A stretch of DNA of 64,000 bases, taken from CAKZQX01 sp034436755. Lineage in GTDB: Bacteria; Chloroflexota; Chloroflexia; Chloroflexales; Chloroflexaceae. The notes beneath the pieces were generated by a model that did no database searches, was not told where the DNA came from, and saw only the letters and a program-made list of their open reading frames with translations. The position numbers and the translations under genes are program-made. The stretch covers positions 1-64,000 of the forward strand of contig DAOTVB010000113.1 of assembly GCA_034436755.1 (NCBI GenBank). Direction: 5' to 3'. Positions 16,913 through 24,938 of this stretch are shown here, piece after piece (within the stretch, counting starts at the first letter, position 1; each line of letters begins with the position of its first letter).

Positions 16913-18799
16913 GTGATCAATCTCCACATACTCATCATCGAAGACAGCCAGAACTGGCAAGAAATGTTGCCACGGATAGTATCCCGGATAGGCAATAATG
17001 TACATGTGGAAGTCGCATCAGCGTATGACGTTGCCCTCAACTACATTACGAATAAGACCTATGACCTGGCAATTGTGGATCTGGCGTTGCTCGGTACCCC
17101 GACCGATCCCGGCGATGCCGATCAATTGGGGATGGAACTGCTCCGCGAACTACGGAGCAGTTCCCGCAACCGGAGTTGTGGCCTGATCGTGCTCACGGGC
17201 TACCCGACCAGTACCGCCATACGCCAGGCGCTCCGCGACTATGCCGTCTATGACGTGATTGACAAAGGCGGCTTCGATGAAACGCAGTTTATCAGCATGG
17301 TTCGGGCCACAATTCTGGCGGCCTGTCGGCAGCGTGCCGCCGATAGAGCCGATGCACGCTATCGCCTGACGGTGACGATGAGCATGGAACATCTACTCGA
17401 AAGCCGGTTGACTGGTCCGGAGCGGCGCTCGGTTTACACGGCCCCCCATCCCACACCACTCGCCGTAGATGACCTGACGCAACGGGCGATGACCTTGAGC
17501 AGATTATTGCCAAAAGATGCGCAACAAAACACTATGAAGATCTGGTGGCCTACAGCGCAGGCAACCGGCAAAGCCATCTACCAGAATCTTGCCACTGAGC
17601 AGCATATCCTGGGTGATCTACTGGTGGCACGCGCACTGGCCCGACAGTCGAGCGAACTCTGGCTGGAATTTGCTGGTCCTCCCGTCAGTCTGGATATTCC
17701 GTTTGAACTGATGTGTGATGAGCAGGAATACCTGGGCCTCCAGCATATGTTAACGCGCCGGCTTGTGATGATGGGAGGAATCCAATCACGCAAACCCGAA
17801 TCACTTCACATATTTATCGACAGATTGCAACAGCAGCGCGAAACTATTCGCATCTTGATTGTAGCCGATCCCTCACATTTCACTGTGCCACTGAACCACG
17901 CGTCTGATGCAACGCCGACATCTGACCATTACACGGCCTACGAGACCGGCCTGACCCAATTGCTGCTGCGCCTCGATCCAACCCAGACGCAGTACCAGGA
18001 AGCACTGGTCTATCAGCAGCGCCTGACTGAAAATCTGGAGAGGAGTAGAAGATATGGTGATAATGAAACAAACCGTACTGAACGGGCGCAGATCATTGAT
18101 CAGTTGAATCAACTTGCCCTAACAACGTTGGGCGTGTCTTTTAACGAGATCTGCCGGGCACCCATATCACCGCCGGATCGGGGTACATCAGAACAACTGA
18201 CCCAGGAGAATCTGCCCCCATCTCCCAGTGCGGCTACGCTCCTGGCGACAGCTATTAAAGCTGACCTTGAACGTATCGGCATTGCCAGCCAGGTAACCGT
18301 ACTTGAGGGAGATGATGCCAACTTTGCGCAGGTCAGCAAAACATTGCATGATGGCGGTTATCATATCCTCCATTACGTTGGAGCCGATTATGAACGCGGC
18401 ACAGCGACATCCGTGCGTGGAGTTGTCCTGCAGAGTGAGAATGGTCCCTACACCCTCACACCGACCGATCTGAGCCGCATGGTACGCAACACTGACCTGC
18501 GAATGATCTTCTTAAGTTGCTCGCTAGACACCCATCCCACCGGCGATGTGGGTGCGAGCGCTTTCCAGGATACACTGGAAGCACTGGCCCGGGCCGATAT
18601 ACCAGTAATCGTGAGCTACCGCTGGGGTATACCTGAGCCGGCAGCGGCACATCTGGCACAGCTATTCTACCGAGAGTTGTGGTACCGCTTCGATCCAGGG
18701 GAGGCACTGTTTCAGGCGCGACGCACTATTGGCATGGCAGCAGGAGGTAATAATTATGCCTGGGCCGCACCGGTGTTAGTGCTGCAACAGATGCCATAA
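16913..18799 (+). CDS. Response regulator fused to a CHAT (caspase-like) domain
   Basis: 628 residues if started at the GTG at 16913, seven bases after the previous stop; an overlapping ATG at 16859 is less likely because the receiver begins INLHILIIEDS. D56 (VDLALLG) and K118 (VIDKGG) complete the receiver, again with a long loop after the Asp. The C-terminal third looks like a CHAT domain: GGYHILHYVGADYERG, RGVVLQSENGPY, a cysteine at 536 in MIFLSCSLD, then IPVIVSYRWGIPE and FYRELWYRFDPGEALFQARR. CHAT domains are caspase-related proteases in conflict and cell-death systems. The position that usually carries the catalytic His of HxxGH reads Ala491 here, so activity is doubtful. Between them is an uncharacterised middle region. 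Confidence 0.78.
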   Translation: MINLHILIIEDSQNWQEMLPRIVSRIGNNVHVEVASAYDVALNYITNKTYDLAIVDLALLGTPTDPGDADQLGMELLRELRSSSRNRSCGLIVLTGYPTSTAIRQALRDYAVYDVIDKGGFDETQFISMVRATILAACRQRAADRADARYRLTVTMSMEHLLESRLTGPERRSVYTAPHPTPLAVDDLTQRAMTLSRLLPKDAQQNTMKIWWPTAQATGKAIYQNLATEQHILGDLLVARALARQSSELWLEFAGPPVSLDIPFELMCDEQEYLGLQHMLTRRLVMMGGIQSRKPESLHIFIDRLQQQRETIRILIVADPSHFTVPLNHASDATPTSDHYTAYETGLTQLLLRLDPTQTQYQEALVYQQRLTENLERSRRYGDNETNRTERAQIIDQLNQLALTTLGVSFNEICRAPISPPDRGTSEQLTQENLPPSPSAATLLATAIKADLERIGIASQVTVLEGDDANFAQVSKTLHDGGYHILHYVGADYERGTATSVRGVVLQSENGPYTLTPTDLSRMVRNTDLRMIFLSCSLDTHPTGDVGASAFQDTLEALARADIPVIVSYRWGIPEPAAAHLAQLFYRELWYRFDPGEALFQARRTIGMAAGGNNYAWAAPVLVLQQMP

Positions 18800-18803
18800 C
18801 CCG

Positions 18804-20159
18804 TCATTCCGCCTGTATCCCACCCTGCACCAGTTGTATCCCCACGCCGCGATGGGTAATCAGATGGCGCGGATTGCGCGCATCATCGCCCAGGGCATCG
18901 CGCAGTCTGCGCATAAGTGTATCGAGCCGTTGATCATTCACTTCAAGACAGTCTTCCGGGTAGAGTTCTCGCAAGATTGCTTCACGTTCACAAACGGCAC
19001 CGGCATGGCGTGCAAGATAGGCCAGGAGCCCAAACTCAAGGGGGGCCAGCGAGCGTTCCAGGAGTTGGCCTTCGATCCAGACCTGCCGTTGCCGCAGGTC
19101 AACCACCACACCCGGAGCACCGTGTCCACTCTGGCGCAAGAGATATGCCGTGAAGAGAGGCGAAAAGAGCTGGGGAGGTTGGCCGATGATAATCTCCTTT
19201 AGCACTAACTCCTCCAGCATACTGTCGGCTCCCGATGGTACTGACTGTCCCAGCGCGATCTGCTGCAGCAACTGTTGCTCATCAATCGTAAGGTCATACC
19301 AGATTTTTGTACACTCCTCAACAATGAGGCGCAGGCAGACCAGGGTATCGGGCGTAAGATCCAGATTGACATCACTGCATGCTATGCCAAACAGTGCGCG
19401 TAACAAGCCTGGATGCTGTCCGCTCAACATCAGGATCGTCTGGCGGCGTGCATCGTCAATTGTGACGCCCCGCCGCTGCGCGAGCCGCTCCAACATCGAC
19501 TGTGCATCTGAGACACTATACATACCCAGACCGTAGATATCCGACGAGAACAACTCCCAAAAGGCTTCAACGGCCTGGAGATCGCTCCGAAGCTGATGCA
19601 GTGGCTTGCGCATAAGAATCAGGTATACCAGGTAATACTTACATTGATCTCGTAGATTACGCAGGTTTAAAAAGAACTGTGCAGCCAGAGATTGCCAGAG
19701 ATTCTCAAACTGATCAAAGCAGAAGACAATTTGCAATCCATGCTGCATGCAGAGCCGCGAACAGAACCGTTCAAGGTAGCGTAACGCCAGATGCGTACTC
19801 GGTTGAGCAACTAGTTTACGATGCAACTCATCAGCCCATGTGATAAGTTCAACCGGTAAAGCACGCTGCTCGGCCTCCATAATCAGTCGATGGATCATAA
19901 GTTCAGCGACAACATACTCATTGGGTAATTCACCAAAGACCAGGCTATGCGCGTCGATTAACACAACCACTGGATGATCATTCCCCCAGTATGCCATCTG
20001 AACATCGTGTCGTTGAAGAAAGCGCATAAGATTCGACTTACCGACTCCGCTGGTACCAACCAGAGCACAGCATTCACCTGCCTGTAGACTGGGCATGATG
20101 CGGGTTAATACCTCCGCCCGATATGCCAACGGCAGCGGCGCGTTGCGGGTACCCGTCAT
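18804..20159 (-). CDS. STAND/AAA-type ATPase with C-terminal OmpR-type winged helix
   Basis: 451 residues. The P-loop is CALVGTSGVGKSNLMRFL near residue 37, and the acidic motif IVFCFDQFENLW fits the DQFE form typical of STAND NTPases. Residues from about 350 form a trans_reg_C winged helix (LAPLEFGLLAYLARHAGAVC, LDTLMRRLRDALGDD, HLITHRGVGIQLV). So this is an NTP-switch DNA-binding protein with the output domain at the C-terminus, the reverse of the common SARP layout. It converges on the CHAT gene with only four bases between stop codons. A role as the transcriptional arm or regulator of the adjoining cascade is inferred from position alone. Confidence 0.8.
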   Translation of the reverse strand: MTGTRNAPLPLAYRAEVLTRIMPSLQAGECCALVGTSGVGKSNLMRFLQRHDVQMAYWGNDHPVVVLIDAHSLVFGELPNEYVVAELMIHRLIMEAEQRALPVELITWADELHRKLVAQPSTHLALRYLERFCSRLCMQHGLQIVFCFDQFENLWQSLAAQFFLNLRNLRDQCKYYLVYLILMRKPLHQLRSDLQAVEAFWELFSSDIYGLGMYSVSDAQSMLERLAQRRGVTIDDARRQTILMLSGQHPGLLRALFGIACSDVNLDLTPDTLVCLRLIVEECTKIWYDLTIDEQQLLQQIALGQSVPSGADSMLEELVLKEIIIGQPPQLFSPLFTAYLLRQSGHGAPGVVVDLRQRQVWIEGQLLERSLAPLEFGLLAYLARHAGAVCEREAILRELYPEDCLEVNDQRLDTLMRRLRDALGDDARNPRHLITHRGVGIQLVQGGIQAE

Positions 20160-20216
20160 TTGTGTTCCTCCTTACACATCAAACCTGGTATTTTCAACCA
20201 TCGCAATCAACCGGAA

Positions 20217-21077
20217 CTACCCCTCACGGTCCCAGTGCTCGCGGATGCGCACAAATGGCCCGGCCGCAATCGACTGCTGATCCGCCGTGGCGCCCGCCAG
20301 CAGTTCCGCTTCCGTCACCCAGCGCAGATCCGCGTTGAGCGGTGGCAAGTCGATGTGGAACTGCACCGTGTAGGCTTGAAAGACCACCCGCGAGAGCAGG
20401 CCATAGGTCGGTGAGAGACGCTCCTCGGCAAAGGGTGGTCCCTGCTCCTGAAGAGTAACATCAACGCCCTCCGTCAGTGGCGGGCACGCCAACTCTTCGG
20501 CCAACTCGCGCAGCATCGTAACCCGCAACGTCTCATCACGTCCTTCAAAGCGGCCGCCCACCAGTTGCCAGCGGCGAGCAGCCGCATCCCAATGCAGCAG
20601 GTAGGCGCGCTCCCCGGACGGCAGCCGGGTCTCGATCAGCCCCACGGCGGCATGGATCTCGCGCACTGGTGCTGAGTCATGCTGTATGTCAAGCCTGCGT
20701 CGTTCTAGTGCGGCAAGGAGATCCACACCCGTGTTGAACGGATGCGCGGGTGCTGTCGCCACCCCTTCCTGCATCCAGTCGACGATCAACGGCTGGCCGC
20801 TATCCAGCAGAGTCAGCAGCATGCGCAGGAAAAAGCCCGCCTGGATTGACGGCACCCGCACTCCTCGCCCGGACGCATCAGGTATCACCACACCGACATA
20901 GCCGAGCAGATCGGTGAGCGCACGAAGATACCCCCTGGACGTGTCGTCATGCGCCAGGGTCGCCGGATCGAGTGCAGAGCCGGGATAGCCCGTTTCAGTC
21001 GGAGCTACCGCAATCAGCCGTTCGAGGATGGTACGCAGGAGCGGCTGGTACTCTGGTGAAATCAGTGGTTGGGTCAT
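20217..21077 (-). CDS. Nudix hydrolase-like protein with N-terminal helical region
   Basis: 286 residues from the ATG at 21077, after AAGGA. The Nudix box reads GGRFEGRDETLRVTMLRELAEEL, matching GxxxxxExxxxxxxREUxEE, so a nucleoside-diphosphate-linked substrate is likely. The first 130 residues are a separate domain of unknown type (SALDPATLAHDDTSRGYLRAL, LLDSGQPLIVDWMQEG). The longer frame to 21173 runs into repeat sequence. The substrate is unknown, and a regulatory, non-hydrolytic role is possible. Gap to the STAND gene downstream is 57 bases on the same strand, so they may be co-transcribed. Confidence 0.75.
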   Translation of the reverse strand: MTQPLISPEYQPLLRTILERLIAVAPTETGYPGSALDPATLAHDDTSRGYLRALTDLLGYVGVVIPDASGRGVRVPSIQAGFFLRMLLTLLDSGQPLIVDWMQEGVATAPAHPFNTGVDLLAALERRRLDIQHDSAPVREIHAAVGLIETRLPSGERAYLLHWDAAARRWQLVGGRFEGRDETLRVTMLRELAEELACPPLTEGVDVTLQEQGPPFAEERLSPTYGLLSRVVFQAYTVQFHIDLPPLNADLRWVTEAELLAGATADQQSIAAGPFVRIREHWDREG

Positions 21078-21230
21078 GATTTTGTTTTCCTTATTTACAG
21101 GAGTGGAGGCTTCCGCCCTGCTGGAGGCGATATCCCCCGCCAAACGCGGGATCCATCTGATACATGTCGGCATTGGCCGTTTCGCGGTTTTCGCTCATGT
21201 CGTGGTGTTCGTGGTCCAAACTCCCACTGC

Positions 21231-21305
21231 TCCATGCTGCTGCAGGCGAGTCGGGCCATTACCGGGCGCAAACGCCCAGTTTACAGACCTACCGCGTAAT
21301 GCGTA
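21231..21305. repeat. Nested-palindrome element, partial copy 3a
   Basis: Right half only: CATGCTGCTGCAGGCGAGTC through AAACGCCCAGTTTACAGACC to ACCGCGTAATGCG. It is nearly identical to the right half of copy 3b, exactly 200 bases downstream, so one probably arose by tandem duplication of the other. Confidence 0.75.
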
Positions 21306-21310
21306 TCATT

Positions 21311-21505
21311 TACACGCGTTACGCGGTTGCTCACCCAAAAGAAAATGTCGCCTCCGGCAGGGCGGAAGCAAACAGATCTTTTTCCCAAAAAATTCACAAC
21401 GTGAATTTTTTGGGAAAAAGAAAAAAGCGTACCATGCTGCCGCAGGCGAGTCGGGCCATTACCGGGCGCAAACGCCCAGTTTACAGACCTACCGCGTAAC
21501 GCATA
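21311..21505. repeat. Nested-palindrome element, full copy 3b
   Basis: Left end CACGCGTTACGCGGT, inner arm CGCCTCCGGCAGGGCGGAAG, central hairpin at 21378-21420 (CTTTTTCCCAAAAAATTCAC / GTGAATTTTTTGGGAAAAAG), inner arm GTACCATGCTGCCGCAGGCG, right end ACCGCGTAACGC. It lies upstream of the Nudix gene. Confidence 0.8.
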
Positions 21506-21517
21506 TCATTTACCGCA

Positions 21518-21560
21518 GTGCGGACCCCAACCGGCGTATTCTGTCGGTTGGGGTCCGCAC
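21518..21560. terminator. Strong 16-bp hairpin, possible terminator
   Basis: GTGCGGACCCCAACCG and CGGTTGGGGTCCGCAC pair perfectly around an 11-base loop. It lies 24 bases past the stop of the small membrane protein gene on the minus strand. There is no clear T tract on either side, so termination is plausible but not certain. Confidence 0.5.
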
Positions 21561-21584
21561 CATATTTGTTTGCGGTCAGTACGA

Positions 21585-21785
21585 TTATAAACTTCCCAGC
21601 GAGAGTATGCGCAGTGCTACAATGACCAGAACACCCAGAACCAGTAGCAGCAGACATCCGGAACCACCACGGGCGGGAGCCGCCGGTTGTACATAAATAA
21701 TCTGCGGAGGCTCAGGCTGTGTAAAGGAGCGCAGCATTGCTATAATCCCAAAAAAGACCATGCCGATGAGGATGAACACTTCCAT
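21585..21785 (-). CDS. Small membrane protein, unknown function
   Basis: 66 residues with two hydrophobic helices (VFILIGMVFFGIIAML and GCLLLLVLGVLVIVALRIL) joined by a Pro/Ala/Gly-rich linker. A clear AGGAGGT precedes the ATG at 21785, which supports translation. No family recognised. Confidence 0.65.
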   Translation of the reverse strand: MEVFILIGMVFFGIIAMLRSFTQPEPPQIIYVQPAAPARGGSGCLLLLVLGVLVIVALRILSLGSL

Positions 21786-21948
21786 AGCTGTAACCTCCTG
21801 ATTCTACGGTATCTTATGGTTTACACCGATATAGATGGGAGTAGGTCTTTTGTTGTTGATTACAGCATACTATGCCACGACGATATGAACCTGTGCATCA
21901 GCTATCAGTCAGGTGTCATCGTCCTGTCAGCAACCTCACATCTTACTT

Positions 21949-22148
21949 ACAGGAGTTACGTGGTCGCTGACCTGAAAGACAATTCCGCCTCCGGCAGGGT
22001 GGAAGAACCCAGATCTTTTTCACGAAATGTTGGCTCTTCGAGCCAACATCTCGTGAAAAAGATAGATCAAGTACCATGCTGCCGCAGGCGATTCTGCCGT
22101 TCACCGGATGAAACGCCCGGTTTGATGAACCACCGCGTAACTCGTGTA
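21949..22148. repeat. Nested-palindrome element, copy 4 (best-preserved ends)
   Basis: Exactly 200 bases from ACAGGAGTTACGTGGT to ACCGCGTAACTCGTGTA. Inner arms are CGCCTCCGGCAGGGTGGAAG and GTACCATGCTGCCGCAGGCG. The central hairpin at 22015-22061 pairs CTTTTTCACGAAATGTTGGC with GCCAACATCTCGTGAAAAAG with one mismatch; its stem sequence differs from that of copy 3b. Confidence 0.85.
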
Positions 22149-22532
22149 AATGAGCGAAAAACGCGAAATTCCATGCCAACTGCGTACGTCGTGCGGTTTT
22201 TAACCCGCGCACGCCAGCAGCCGGAACAAACAAAAGATCTGATCCTTCTTTTCACACTATTGCTATTTTAATGATACAATCCGGGTGCCGACAGACGGTT
22301 GCATATCAGCGGAATGGATATCATACTCCGATAGAGCCGTTTGTAAAACTGTACGAACGCCGTGTGACAGCTTTTATATGTTCCAACAGTTGACGATTGG
22401 GCCTGTGACGTTGTACACTAACTCTGATAGCTCTATCAGGTCTTTGTCAGCCTCTTGTCAGACTCTTCAATGGCGAGTAGCGTCTGGCTGATGATCAGCG
22501 CCGATCTGGAACCACGGAAGGAGCCCGTAACG
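22149..22532. other. Non-coding stretch before the CBS gene
   Basis: No credible gene or conserved structure seen. AT content is higher than in the neighbouring genes and some promoter for the CBS gene must lie here, but no convincing -35/-10 pair was found. Confidence 0.4.
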
Positions 22533-23027
22533 ATGGATAGCGTACGTAGATGGATGAGCAGCCCGGCAATTGTTGCTCCGGAGACGATGGTGTTACCGGA
22601 AGCCCGTCAACTGATGCAGGAGCGTCACATTCGGCGGCTACCTGTGGTGGACGCCGATGAACGGTTGATCGGAATCGTATCGCAGGGGGATATTAACAGA
22701 ATCTCCGACTCGCACGTAACCGATGTGCGTGAATATAATCAGCGTTACCGCGTAAGTGACCTGCCCATCAGCGAGATTATGACGCATGATCCGGTAACGG
22801 TCACGCCGGATACCCAGATTATGGAGGTAGCGCAACTGCTGCTGCAGCATAAAATTGGTGGCGTTCCGGTTGTCACCAGTGGCCGGGTTGTCGGGGTTAT
22901 TACCGAGAGTGATCTGTTCCGGATGATTATCACGATTGAGGAGGCCGTCCAGCCGGCGGTCGGCGTGGCCCGCCCGATTGAGCTCGAACGGCTGCCGCGT
23001 GGCCTGCGCCAACGGGTGCGGCTCTAA
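22533..23027 (+). CDS. Tandem CBS-domain protein
   Basis: 164 residues from the ATG at 22533 after GGAAGGAG. Two CBS domains: the first with MSSPAIVAPETMVLPEARQL and RRLPVVDADERLIGIVSQGD, the second with IMTHDPVTVTPDTQIMEVA and GGVPVVTSGRVVGVITESD. Stand-alone CBS pairs bind adenine nucleotides and act as energy sensors for partner proteins. No partner is evident. It is followed by a strong terminator. Confidence 0.9.
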   Translation: MDSVRRWMSSPAIVAPETMVLPEARQLMQERHIRRLPVVDADERLIGIVSQGDINRISDSHVTDVREYNQRYRVSDLPISEIMTHDPVTVTPDTQIMEVAQLLLQHKIGGVPVVTSGRVVGVITESDLFRMIITIEEAVQPAVGVARPIELERLPRGLRQRVRL

Positions 23028-23056
23028 CGCGTACAACGAACTGTTTACGCACATAG

Positions 23057-23100
23057 ACGCGGGGCGGAGGAAATATGCATCCTCCGCCCCGCGTTGTTGT
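23057..23100 (+). terminator. Rho-independent terminator after the CBS gene
   Basis: A 14-base stem ACGCGGGGCGGAGG / CCTCCGCCCCGCGT surrounds AAATATGCAT and is followed by TGTTGT. It separates the CBS gene from the convergent phosphotransferase gene and may serve both. Confidence 0.75.
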
Positions 23101-23164
23101 ATCCATCGCCATTAGCCAGTAGAAATGCACCGCCGGCTAATCTGCCGTCTGGTTGTACCTGTGG

Positions 23165-24226
23165 TTACGCCGCCAGGGCCGGTTCACGCACTGCTTTTCC
23201 CACCGGTTCTCCCACGGCTTCGTTCACCTTATTCCAACGAGCAATGAGCGGCTTGCGGTGCTGCTCCATCCACTCCGACAGCATCTGCCCCTGATCCAGC
23301 ACCGACTGGTGATAGTCAGGAGCACCTTCGGGCGTCGAAATCACGCGCCCCAACTCGCCCTGCAGCCACAACAACTCGACCATCGCCGGCAGCGCCGTAA
23401 TCTCTCCCGGCGTCAGCGGGGCAACCTCGGCGTAGGCAGCCAGAAAACGTGTAGACTGCTCCTCGTCCAGCGGTCCCTGGAACAACCCCCACATCATCTT
23501 GCCACTCTTATCGGTCGCCGTTGCAAACGCCACCAGTGCGTCGGCAATATCGACCAGGCGGGCATCCCAGGTAGTCTGGTCAAAATCCAGCAGCGCCAGC
23601 ACTTCATCATTGGCGAAGAGGATATTGTCACGGTGAATATCGCCATGGATAACGCAGTGCGGCAGGCTGGTATAGACTTTTTCGGACAGCGTCTGGCGCA
23701 ACTGGGCAGTACGTCCCGAGTACCAGGAAAGCGGCACATAGAGTTCGCCCATAATGTCGCGTACCAGCAATGTCTCGATCAACGCCATCGCATTCATCGG
23801 GCTGTAGCGCGCGGTTGGCTCTTCCAGCGGTGGCGGCATATCCTGGACGATCTGATGATAGTGTGCCAGCGTCTTGCCGACACTCGCCAGTTGCTGCGGT
23901 CGCTGCGGGGCGTAGTCCGTCCCCTGAACAAAAGTCAGGATCTCGTGCAGCCGGCCATCAAGCCGGAGTAGTGTTTCGCCGTCACAGGTTGGCACCAGCG
24001 CGGGTGTCGGAAAGCCATTCGCAACCAGCCGGTTGATCAAGGCATGGCGGTAGAGATGCGCCGCCTCACTCAACCGGCGATGATTGCGCCGGACCACAAA
24101 CCGTCCGGCGCTGGTGTTGATAAACGCCGTCTCGTTCACAAATCCCCGATATGCCTGGGTGACACCATAGAGTTCACCCAGATCATAGAATGTTAATATC
24201 TGTTCGATGTCTATTAAAGTAAGCAA
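23165..24226 (-). CDS. Phosphotransferase of the APH / homoserine kinase II family
   Basis: 353 residues from a TTG at 24226-24224, preceded by AAAGGTGACC. Kinase-fold markers are FVVRRNHRR near the N-terminus, the catalytic loop CVIHGDIHRDNILF, and the metal-binding LLDFDQTTWDARLVDIA. An N-terminal YGVTQAYRGFVNETAFI segment fits the choline/homoserine-kinase-like branch. Likely a small-molecule kinase; substrate not assignable. It stands alone, convergent to the CBS gene. Confidence 0.85.
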   Translation of the reverse strand: MLTLIDIEQILTFYDLGELYGVTQAYRGFVNETAFINTSAGRFVVRRNHRRLSEAAHLYRHALINRLVANGFPTPALVPTCDGETLLRLDGRLHEILTFVQGTDYAPQRPQQLASVGKTLAHYHQIVQDMPPPLEEPTARYSPMNAMALIETLLVRDIMGELYVPLSWYSGRTAQLRQTLSEKVYTSLPHCVIHGDIHRDNILFANDEVLALLDFDQTTWDARLVDIADALVAFATATDKSGKMMWGLFQGPLDEEQSTRFLAAYAEVAPLTPGEITALPAMVELLWLQGELGRVISTPEGAPDYHQSVLDQGQMLSEWMEQHRKPLIARWNKVNEAVGEPVGKAVREPALAA

Positions 24227-24938
24227 CGTTGGTCACCTTTAGATATAGTGACAAACCGCGTATTCAATACAACGCAGTGCTGGTTGGTAGCCGTACACGA
24301 CTGTCACTAATCGCTATGAGCCCGCCGCCGCCACACAGCTTCTTTGCTGAGTTCGTCTACCGTGACAACTGGTTGTGCCGTGTGGTGGTGTATCAAGAAA
24401 CAACATTGTAGACGCGAACGGATATTTCTCGTGTGAGTGGTCAACCGGGTGACCTGCTCCAGCGTGTGTTGTGCGTGTATAACTCCGACCATTTCTCCCG
24501 GATGTGCTCTGGAATGTGGGTTGCGTTGTGCTGACAGGATATTGTCATCGTCGAATCTGACACGACTGTCATTCTTTTTCCGTTCGCAGTGGCGACATTG
24601 AGCTATCGTGTGTGTATAAGTCTTGTTAGTGAAGAATGACACAATACCAGTCTCTCCATGGTAGTTACGTCGGAGTTACAGTATCTGCGATCCCGCTGTC
24701 GTATTATATCCAAAAAGTACTTGATGTCACCTGGTATCTGACGACAATGCGGCAATTCAGTGTTGCCGAATGATAACGCCGTGTAGTCTTCCCTTTCCAC
24801 CGCTGATAAGAGTGGCTCGTTATACTAAAAAGTGATGACAACCAGTGTTTGTGAATGTTTTAGATCTTCTTCTCTACTACAACGTCCTGACATGTCAGAC
24901 CGGGAAGGCGATGAATATTTTGTGGAGGAAACAGGATT
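24227..24938. other. 712-bp non-coding region upstream of nifJ
   Basis: Lower GC than its surroundings with no supported ORF. A TATACT at 24821-24826 may be a -10 box for nifJ; no good -35 was found. Otherwise nothing recognised. The unusual length before a single metabolic gene leaves room for regulatory sites or an unrecognised RNA. Confidence 0.4.

Noticed and set aside
24227..24938. A hidden small gene or tRNA in the gap before nifJ
   Set aside because: No ORF with a ribosome site and no cloverleaf or TTCGAAT-type arm was seen.
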